This document shows, piece by piece, positions 1 through 9,649 of a stretch of DNA of 64,000 nucleotides. The stretch is from Verpa conica (lineage: Eukaryota > Ascomycota > Pezizomycetes > Pezizales > Morchellaceae). The position numbers and the translations under genes were made by a program. The stretch is taken from NCBI GenBank assembly GCA_033030425.1, contig JAUFSD010000001.1:2728001-2792000 (forward strand), given 5' to 3'. Under the pieces are notes generated by a model. It ran no database searches. It was not told the origin of the DNA and worked only from the letters and a program-made list of their open reading frames with translations. Positions within the stretch are counted from its first letter, which is position 1; every line of letters starts with the position of its first letter.

Positions 1-3000
1 ATAAATTCACATGTTTTGAATTGATAAATGCTTAGGCGAGCTTCAGCCTTGCTAAGTTAAGACCTAACCCTATTTGTACAAGTGTGATACCTCGTTTCCC
101 CTAAGCCTGTCAATTTATGTTTGTCGGGACTGATCTGCTAGGTGAACTCCAGTTAATTCCGCATAATGCCCTTAGTTCGTTAGCTACATATGTTGCAAAC
201 ATAATCCCTCCACGTCTGGCCACTACAATTGGGACCTAGAGGACTAATTGAATGCATGTGACTGCCTACTAGCTGCCGTCCGCACAAACAGCAAGCTGGT
301 GGCTCTAACTAGTAGTAGAGTAGCAAGCTAGAAAATAAGCTCATATGGAAACATAGCAATTTCAAATTTTATCCTGGGCTGAGTTGGTTTCGAGCAAAGG
401 GCCCGAAGATAGCCGTTTCACCGCATGCCCATGCCCACCTTTGCCTGAACGGAACATTCCCGGCGGGGGCGGCCCTGGGGACCCGCAAATTATTACACTC
501 AATTAGGGACTTTTCAGCTATGTACAGCTACGTAACAAGTCATCCTCTACGTAACTGCTACTGGTGCTAACTTACAGCAATAACTATGTGTGTGTCGTGA
601 GTCATGAAACATGTCACCGGTTTATAGTTTTCTCGTTTCTGCAGCCCCCTCCCTACCTTCATAAAATACTTTGTGCCTATGCCATGGGACCTCGCGTACT
701 GCTGCAAACAAGAATAAGAGTTACAGACCCGACCGTTGAACAGGGGGAGAGGGGGGAAGAATCAAATGACGGAATGTTTATGCAGAGCTTGTAGCTGCAC
801 TCCGTGAACCATAGATAATGCAAGACGGAACAATCAGTAGCGATGATTTAGTGGCTAGTGGACCTCATGTGCAAACTGTGAACAGGGTGATAGGGTACCA
901 GAATCCTACAACGTATGTATGTACATGTACACTAACGGTACCGATAAACGGCTAACGGTGAATTATTTAGTTATTAGCTCCCCAATTTATCCAGCTAGTG
1001 GCAGGTTACGGTCGGATGGAGGTTGCGGAGTTGTGCTGTTACTCGACTCCACTGCCCCTCTTTATGTCATGTCGCTTACCTCCTTCTCCCTTTCATTAGG
1101 AGGTTTACATGATCGGTACATGCTCTAGGGGCTATTTACGTACATTCAAAAGTAAATCCGGTCGACCCTATTATCTTTTTTATAGTTTCCTGGCTTGTTC
1201 GGGCGGATTAGGTTGGGGGTTTTACTAGTCGGCGTACTGCGACATATGTAGGTACCTGTTCATACCCGGAAGAACAAAAGCACCGCTATGCAGGCGGGGG
1301 ATCTTACGAAAGTAGAAACAAAACGGCGAGTGGCCCCCACTCTGAAATTGGTCACGTGGGGTTTATGCGAGCCTTGGGGTTACATCCCCTTCGTCTGGCC
1401 AGTATTAAAAGCACACTTCTGTTGTTGGAATTGTGATCTACTGGCTAATTAAGGACAAGTAAGATATTAACACTCACTTTGCAGCCTACTTAGCTACACC
1501 TACATGCTCACGAGTTCTCTGTCTCTGGTTTTATGGACCCGGGACCTATTTGTGTTTCTGTTTCTCCCCACCCCCCATCCTCGGTTGTTACTCTTTAATT
1601 GGAGAACCAGTTGGTCGTGATACTGAATTTGTTTCCCCGAGAGGGGTAACCATGAAATTGGGGTATGCATGATAAAATTTTCCTTAGGAGAGATGTCCGG
1701 TGCAACATGACGATAGTAAAACACCAAGTACAGGAAAGTTCCGTCGTACCGCAAACTCAAAATTGCATATGCACTGGAATCTGTCTGATAGTATTGAGGA
1801 ATGATCCCCGTGCGATAACTCCCGCGATGATCGACGGTAACGTCTAACAATTGGCTGAGATTTAGACTCACCCCCCTAGCTCACCATTAACTCCTGTCTG
1901 TATATCCATTTGTTGAATCGATGTGCGAGATGTCGATTGCCCCGCATCCTGCGGGGCCCGCTGTTATTGTCAATATGTATAGCTGTAGAACATCATGCCA
2001 CGCTCAGCTGTTGAACCGGGGCGTAATTGGAAGGAGAAAGGGAATGCATTGTGCTGGAGCCTCGAAGAATCAAAGGCGTGGAGATGGGGTCGACATCTCC
2101 TGGTCCACGTAGCGTATGTGTATATGTATGTGCAAGTAAGTGCTCTCTATTTCTGCGCAATACGTACATTGACATATCTTACATGTATGTGCAATTATCT
2201 ATCTCTCTACTCTACACATACGCAGAACTAGGCGCGAACAGGCAAATGAATGGTGGGATAACGTGGGCAATGTTCTGGAAATTCCGTTGCGTCCGACCCT
2301 AGTCTGCGTTCCGTACCGCGGTATGGAAAGCCCCCGGCCGGCCATACAGGGGTTTTCAATACGCTTGAGCCCCATACTTTGACAGATAAGGGTAAAGGGC
2401 GAGCGCTCAACAGCCCGACAAGGTGTTACTACCGCGTTAGTGTGTTTTAGTTTGTATGGTTCCAGGAGAACGGGTCCTCTTCCAAATTGGACCCAACCCT
2501 GTTCGCCGCTGTGGGTAGCGCTCTGTTCTCGCCTGCCATGGCTGGCGACGTCTCCAATTCCATGTTTGTTTCCGCGAAGAACATCGGATGTGAATCATCA
2601 AACGTTCAACTAAAAAAGATCGCTCAGATATGAGTGGCGAGGAAGGGATAGCAGAGTAAGCGCATGGTGTGTTGCGAGTAATGGATGGATGGTGGGTTCT
2701 GAACACTTTCCGAAACCCCCCTTTTTTTCGCTTGATGGGTAACTAGTCTCTGTGACTTTTCTAACCCTACTTATCGACTCTCTCCGTACTTTTCTCTGAA
2801 ATACCACTTTCAACTTTGCCCTGCAAATGTAACCAACACCTCCCAATAGCTTTGACCAACTGTATGCCAGAACCCAGGTTAGAAGCGGACCCACGAGGCA
2901 GCATGCAGGACAGACAGGTGGATGGGTAATCCTGGACCTACATACTAAGACCCAACCCGAGGCTTTGTGTTAGGTATGTCTAATGCGCAGTGACCTCGTA

Positions 3001-4721
3001 CCGAGTGGACGGTGATCGAATCAACCTCGGAACATCTCCGTAGTAGTAGTTCTTTATTTTTAAAGCTCGAGCGTCAAGCGTAGAACTCGCCGAACCCACC
3101 TACGCCTGAGGAAGAAGAATGTTCCGGCTGGGGTTGCACGAGATATATGTGGTTACTCGTCAGCATTGATGAGGAGATCTATATGAAAATTCTGCAGGGT
3201 TTTGTTATTTCTTTTATCTCCGCTGCTTTCGTTTGGCTAATATTTACTATGATGGCTTATGGCTTGTGTTTAGTCATGCAGCCTTGAGGCAGCTTGGCTG
3301 AGCCCCGTGGCCACTGGAGGTTTCGAAGAACATTCCGTCGCCTAACCCACTGGCATTAGAGGGGATGGTAGGGGGGGGGCAACGCGCGGGAGCAAACCAC
3401 ACGGCGTCTGCGGCTTACCTAAAGATTGATTCCTGGCAAGGGGTCAATGGGCTGCCCAGTTGTATGGGCTTCCTAGTCTTGTGACCCGAGTGCCGGCCTA
3501 CACTGCTGCTGCATGCACGAATCGGTTTTCACTAATACTGCGTCATTGAACGTTTTATCGAATGCATGCAGATAAAAAAAAATATTTCTGGGCCTTTGTG
3601 AAAAGGTTGAAGTACATATACGCAAATCAGGGAGAGTAAATTTAATGAGGAGTGCAGGAGAGACAAATGTTAGAGCGATATAGAAGGGGCGGGCTAGAGA
3701 TAGAGGTATAATGTATAACGGCGACGGGCACGGAGACGGAGACGGAGACGGAGGTGGGATCTCAGATAGAGAACGGGGACAAGAGCCAGTTGCAGCCACA
3801 AAATAGACTGTAGAGAAATTACAGAGTCAGACAAAAGACAACACTCTGATCTTGCAGCAAGTGAATGCTCTTTGCCCAGTTCAATTTGGGTCTGACGCAG
3901 GCAAGCAGGCAAGAAAGAAAGAAAGCAGGGCAGGCAGGCTGTGGCCGCAGTATGACGAGAAAGAAGAGGAGCAGCAGCGCAGGAGAGGTGCAGCAATGAG
4001 GGCATTCGGTGTTCCTGTACTCCATCATTCACAATCGTTCACTCTGTCATTCCATGATCGCCCAACAATAGAAGCGTAAAGCATAGCAATCATTGAGTGA
4101 GATTTCATGGGGGAGGGGGGGGGTTGACAAACAGAGACAGCATTCGGTATGCCCGCCCGCTGTGCTCAGGTCTTCACAGCCTGACTGACTGACTTGCCTT
4201 GCACCTTGCACCTTGGACCTCCTCCGAGCTTTGTGGCCCTCGGCGTGGTCCTCGTCGTGCCAATTTCATTTATACCCCCATCCCCGTCTACCCCCGTCCC
4301 CATCCCCAGGACCGGTTCCTTTTCTCTGTACCCACCCGCCCCAAACAGCCTCATCCTTGCACTGCAGCAGGTCCCGGACTCCCAACATTTGTCTTTGATT
4401 CATTAGCTTACTAGCTCCTTGGGTCAAACCAAAGGAAGAAAGGAACAAAAAAAAAAGGAAGGGAAAAAAAATAAAATAAAGGATCCGTTGCTGGAACCGA
4501 AAGGAATAAGAACATCAGCCTCCCGCCCCTTCTGTCCTTCTAGAACACCAAGCTCCCTTCTATTCATTCATTCATTCATTCATTCAACAGCATCATCACC
4601 TACCCACTCATCTATCTTTATCCATCAATCCATCCATTATTTAATCCAACTATCTCCTTCATCGATACATCTCTACATACAGCAAGCTTCGTTCCCCTAC
4701 AAAAAAATAATCACAACAATA
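1..4721. other. Gene-poor left flank, no gene seen
   Basis: Only short unrelated open frames occur here, with no splice-linked conserved protein, tRNA or rRNA that I can recognise. A short purine-rich direct repeat (about four copies of GGAGAC) lies near 3730-3755. Pyrimidine-rich stretches and a (ATTC)n tract precede the acetyltransferase gene and are probably its promoter and 5' leader. Confidence 0.5.
4560..4587. repeat. (ATTC)n microsatellite
   Basis: About six tandem ATTC units lie in the presumed 5' leader of the downstream acetyltransferase gene, about 135 bp before its start codon. The surrounding leader is rich in ATCC/ATCA motifs and pyrimidines, as is common just upstream of fungal start codons. 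Confidence 0.7.
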
Positions 4722-6067
4722 ATGTCGACCACAACAGTAACATTAACGGCCAATAACTACTCACACGACCAGGTACGAGTACTCGGCATTGAAGACTACA
4801 AATCCGCTGCACGAACATTAGCGGACGCTTTTTTCAAAGACGATGTAGCCTTCTACTGCCTCGAGACTCCCGACAATGGTGGCATGACCCGGGAGCAGCT
4901 CTACCCATTACATCTTGAAATCCTCGAGTACATTGTTGCGGCTCATTGTTACAACGGCTTGGTATTGGGTATTGGCGAGAACAATGAAGGTATTGCGCTA
5001 TGGTATGATACACCTCCCTGTTTATCCTCCCTTCATAGCTAGCTCTCAGCTTTGTTCCTGAGTGAGGCGTAACCGGCAGTGTCGCTCTCTCCGCCGCCGG
5101 GTGTGTGAGGGTGTGTGTGCCGAGTTAGAGATCTGCAGGCAACATCACAATTGTGAAAAAGCAATATATGGCTGACTTTTCCGGGGTTGCTCGTATCTAG
5201 GATGCCACCGGGAAAAAACATGGATGACTGGTTCACAATCTTCCGCAGCGGCATGTGGAGGCTGTGGTGGAAGTTGACAAAGGAGGGGAAGAAGCGGTAC
5301 TTTGAAGAATTCCTTGAGGTCCTGCATCAGACTAAGTACGTAAAGAAAGCTACGCGAAATTTTTTCCCCTAGCCCCAATCCTCGCTTGCACCGTTGCCGG
5401 GACTTTTAAAAAATGTTCATGCGGGGAAAAAAAAGCAATTCTTAAGAATATAAATTTGTCACTTGCGTAATCATTATTTTGAGAATCTTTGCTGACTTGA
5501 GATTTTTTATTGCTGCAGAGTAAATGCTATGGGTGATCAGGACAAAGATGCATGGTATGTTCCCACGTTTCCTGCAGGTTTCTAGAACGTGCAGTAGCAC
5601 AGTTACACAGAACCATCTCTAATCATTCGATAGGTACCTAGTTTACCTCGGCGTCATTCCGGGTGCGAGGGGAAGAGGCTACGCGAGGAAGCTCATCGAG
5701 TTTGTCACAACAAAGGTATGTCGAAATTAAAGCCTCACTCCTTTTCTTTCTTGTTCCGATTCATTACCCACCAACTCCATCGATTCATCTCGTTTCACTT
5801 TAGTTAAAACAGTCACTAACATACCTCGTCTCTTAGTGTGATCTTGAAGGTGGCGCGCCTTGCTATCTCGAGAGTAGCCATATCAACAACGTTCCGATGT
5901 ATCAGCGATTCGGATTCGACAAGAAGAGCCGTGTCGTACTCGGACCAAACTGCGACAAGCCTGTCCCTCTCGATATCATGATCCGACCTGCGATGACGCT
6001 AGTAGGTGAGAAGCTTGTGCCAGTACCGATTAAAGGTGCCACCGGTGGTCGCCGCCTCGCCGACTAA
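4722..6067 (+). CDS. GNAT-family N-acetyltransferase, 5 exons
   Basis: I read five exons: 4722-5002, 5201-5335, 5519-5554, 5634-5715 and 5837-6067, all GT-AG and all in phase, giving about 254 residues. The diagnostic feature is GNAT motif A in exon 4 (LGVIPGARGRGYARKLIEF), which carries the R-G-x-G-Y/A acetyl-CoA pyrophosphate-binding loop. It is followed by the usual beta-strand and NVPMYQRFGF, a typical motif B. Such fungal proteins acetylate small molecules or amines; the substrate cannot be told from sequence. The start was set at 4722 because the upstream in-frame sequence is low-complexity leader (K/E- and S/T/H-rich runs). No targeting signal is obvious. It converges on MLH1. Family assignment is firm; function within the family is unknown. 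Confidence 0.85.
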
Positions 6068-6850
6068 GCGTCATCATTCATTCGTTCATTACCATTGTCG
6101 TCACCAGCAAGCGCCGGCTAAAATGGGGAAGCACACCGTAAATAGAGTGTATGTAATAATGGGGGGTCACGAAAAAAACTAAAAGGTGGGATTAGAGGTA
6201 TAGATTATTAGATGGGTTTTAGACAGGTTGTTTGCATTATGGGCGGCGACTTTTTGCAACGTGTTGGAGTTTTTCCTCACGGGAGTTTATTACACGGATC
6301 AGGCGTTTTGGGTTTTTTTTCTTCCTTTCCTAAAACACCTACCTATTTTAATGGCTTGTCACGTTTTTCTTTAGTGCTTCGGGCATCCACATTATCACTG
6401 CTCTTTCTTTTGTTTATGGGCGGTGGGTTTATTTTCTTTATTGCACCCTTATTAACTCTACTACCTTTTATTACCTTTGTTATTATTTGGGCACGATATC
6501 TATAGATTTTTATGTTAGAGGGGTTTTGGGTTGGATGGTATTGAATGCCGTCTTTATTAGAATTCGCTTCGGCTGGGTTGGACTGTATAATAGAGCAGGC
6601 ACACCCCTAGGTGCGCGGGACAGAATAGTAGATTCTGAAGCATCAAAAAATAATAAGGACTCTGTTTAATTACTATTGTTACTAATTTGTTTGCTTCAGA
6701 CCCTTACATGTTCTCAATGTGACAATCCCCTTATTGTTTTTAAAATAAAAGAGAAACTGTATTAATCATTTTCTATTTCAGTCCTTGGCCTATTCAAAAA
6801 TGTCTTAGATATTTTCCGACTGCCCCCCGTACGTAGGAATCTCACGCGCA
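6068..6850. other. Convergent intergenic region
   Basis: This is the 3' ends of the acetyltransferase gene (+) and MLH1 (-). Open frames at 6212-6505 and 6487-6669 are T/G-rich with no recognisable protein features and probably lie in 3' UTR. No gene is seen. Confidence 0.5.
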
Positions 6851-9401
6851 TTAGCAGGATCTTTCAAAGATGCGGTACAGCCCCTTCAGATTGGCGACCT
6901 CGGTAACGCCGCCGAGTAGCGTCTTCGGCGCTATTAATCGCTTCCTCACAGTCGGAAATATGGCTGCCTCCACTGCACGCCCCAATTCCGTGCGCCGCGC
7001 GGTAACATCCCACTCACCCGCCGCCTCACTCCCGCTGCGGTCATCACCGTCACTACCACAATCACTCGGTAGTTTCTCAGGGACATAAAATAGGGCTAAT
7101 TCACGTAAGAGAGAATCGAAGCATTCTAATTCAGACGTCCAGTCGATCTTTTTTATTGTGCCGTGTTAGCCGCTTTCCTAGGGGAGGGGAAGGGTGTCTC
7201 ACGTTAGGCCCTAACCGTAGTATGAAGGAGGGGAGTTTCCCGAGACTTGGCATGTAACCCTTTAGTAAGAGGGGGATGCTGACTAGGTGGGCTGTTTCTG
7301 TGATTTCTAGGCTGAAGTATTCCTTGAGCATGAGGCGTTTGGAGATGAGAAGTTTCTCGATTGTCTAGGGCTTGTTAGGATCCCACGTAGGAGAGAGAGG
7401 AGGGGGATATACCGTTAATGCGGACTCCCAGTCGAACTCTCCTTCCTCCCCCTTTGTTTTCTCCTCCTCTACAGCAATCTCGAGGATATCTCGTAACCCC
7501 ATCGGAGGCTCTAGAACTATACGACCAAAATTCGCAAAATCACTGAGCCCAATCTGATAAAACAGCTCAAACGCTATAGCCGCATAATCAACGAGGTAGA
7601 GACGAAGGCCATGCTGCACGGCTGCTAGACGTCGATGGTCATCTATCACACCTATAAAAGTGTGGTTCTGGAACAACTCACAGAGCTCCGCATGGGCACT
7701 GTCACGTACGGAGGCGCGTAGCGAGAGGATAGTGGTGTAGTTTATTAGCGTCCAAGTTGAGTCGGGATCGGTTTCGTACTGTTCTGTGCTAGTTTTTGTC
7801 GGCTTGTCGGCAGAAGGTTGGTCGAGCATACTAGTGATCTTGCGGTCACGGTTATCTGTGCGGACCATATTATATTCATAACCTTTTTTGCGTTTCGCTT
7901 TTGATTCTTTTGCTGGATCATCGTCGTTGCTTTGAACAGGTTTTGCCCCGGGCAAGAGGGTCTGTGCAAGTGAATAGGAGCGAGATGTATCTACGGCGGC
8001 TAGCTTGGCTTCGACGGTTTCACATATCTTGGTGATAATCTCATCTTCGTGGAGGAAATTGACTTCTCGTTTCGTAGGGTGAATGTTGACATCGACGCGG
8101 TGGGGCTCAATCTCGAGTGAGAGGTATACAAACGGATGTCCGCCTTTAGGGAGATACGTTGTGTAGACACCTTCTAGTGCCTTCTTGATAGATGAGGACT
8201 CGACTGAGCGGTGGTTAATGAATAGTAGTAGTGTCGTTTTTTTGACGTGGTAATTGGCATTAGATATCATCCCGTCCGCTTTGAAGCCGAGATGTTTAGA
8301 AGATAAGGCGAATTCGAAGAGTTCATTGGCGACGCTAGAGCCATGGATGCGACGAATGCGGTCGATGATAGATGCAGATGCGGTAGTGGAGACTCCCATG
8401 TCTGCGTCTCCATGCTATGTGGATAGAATTCTCTTGCTTAGTGGGTGGGGGGTTGGAGGTATGGGGAGGTTATGGGTCGTACCTTTTTACAGGAGAACGA
8501 AACCCCCGAACAATGCACTGCATACCGCCCTACTACATCTAGGATCTTTGTGTATTCCTCTCCAGGGCTCCTGAATGCACGGCGTCGAGAAGGGGTGTTG
8601 TAGAATAGATCTTCGACCTGGAGGGCGTTAGAAGGTGTAAGGATACTAATATGACTTTCGTGGGGTATTGGGGTATTAGGAGCAAGAAATGTTGAGGCGT
8701 ACAGTAATTTGTGTCCCTTGTCTCCCCGCCACTGGTTTCGGGTCCGAACTCTGACCAGGCTTTGGAGGCACAAGTTTTCCATCTGAATACACCGCTCTAT
8801 TCCATATCAGTAAGGCTATATGAGGAGGAGGAGGAGAAAGAGAGCAGTCAACCTCCAGGCGCAGTTTGAGTCCTTCGTTTTAGTAGTGATGGTCAAATGG
8901 GCAATATGGCTAATACTAGCCAACGCCTCACCCCTGAATCCATAGGTTCCAATTGCGTTGAGATCCTCAAATGATTGCAATTTGCTCGTAGTGAATCGTT
9001 CGCATAGAATGGGCATATCATCGCGCTACATACACCGAGTGAGTAACGATGATGCACTACCGGTTGGGGGATACGAGAGACGTACATTGATCCCATGCCC
9101 GTTATCAGTTATTTGTAGTAGCTTGAGGCCACCGTCTTTAACAACGATCTCTAGTGATGTGCTACCAGCATCGACAGAATTCTCGATCAACTCCTTGAGA
9201 GCATGGACGGGGGCAACGATGATTTCGCCGGCGGCAATCTTATTTATGACTACTTGGTCGAGTGCCTATATAACCTATTAGTTACGAATGTGGCAAGAGA
9301 TACCAGGAGTGCACCTTAATTCTTCTTGGGGCAGAGGCCTTTGCAATTTGAGGAGCGTCCTCGCCAGCTTTCCGTTTCAGACTTCCGGTATCTGAGCTCA
9401 T
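6851..9401 (-). CDS. MLH1: DNA mismatch repair protein MLH1 (MutL homologue)
   Basis: Eight exons, all in phase: 9401-9315, 9265-9086, 9025-8853, 8796-8703, 8617-8483, 8414-7413, 7364-7203 and 7147-6851, giving about 709 residues (yeast 769, human 756). The N-terminal GHKL ATPase has IENSVDAG (about residue 57), DNGHGI (about 83) and GFRGEAL (about 118), then the MutL signature [12 protein letters not shown]. The C-terminal dimerisation domain is recognisable from [10 protein letters not shown] and [19 protein letters not shown]1 pairs with PMS1/MLH3 and acts in the nucleus in post-replicative mismatch repair. The in-frame TAG at 7365-7367 is the last three bases of a 48-nt intron with a CTAAC branch site, so it is not a nonsense mutation. 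The C-terminus reads FERSC rather than the usual FERC. It is divergent from SYO1, and an MCB box lies 76 bp upstream. Confidence 0.95.
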
Positions 9402-9649
9402 TATAAAACCCGTAGGGGGTTGGAAATTTTTTTTGGAGGGGGAGGGGCTCCGTGTAGTTTCGGGGGTGCCGGGAAGACGCGTTCAAATTCAATTATGAGG
9501 AGTCGCGTAAATGACGTGAGTGACGCAGATAGTGTTACCCGGACAATCACGTGATGCCACAAACATTTTCCTGACTTTTTTCTGCTGAGAATGTTTCATC
9601 CGAATATATCCCCCGTCAACACAACAAACGAAAGGAAATTAAACTCACA
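9402..9649. promoter_or_regulatory. Bidirectional promoter of MLH1 and SYO1
   Basis: Only 248 bp separate the two start codons. The interval holds ACGCGT (9477-9482), CGCGTAAA (9504-9511), a TGACGTGAGTGACG stretch and CACGTG near 9547. The short distance makes a shared promoter likely. The MCB element is nearer MLH1 (76 bp) than SYO1 (168 bp). Confidence 0.7.
9477..9482. promoter_or_regulatory. MCB box (ACGCGT) upstream of MLH1
   Basis: A perfect ACGCGT palindrome lies 76-81 bp before the MLH1 start codon, with CGCGTAAA at 9504-9511. ACGCGT is the known site of MBF/DSC1 (Mbp1/Swi6, Res1/Cdc10), which drives G1/S transcription of DNA replication and repair genes in yeasts. Function here is inferred from position and from the same arrangement at two other genes in the window. 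Confidence 0.6.

Noticed and set aside
6212..6669. Two open frames downstream of the acetyltransferase gene
   Set aside because: T/G-biased, no motifs, lie in the 3' region of convergent genes.
7131..7367. MLH1 appears split by TAG into two frames (pseudogene?)
   Set aside because: Introns at 7412-7365 and 7202-7148 join all parts in phase and restore the C-terminal domain through to the stop at 6851.
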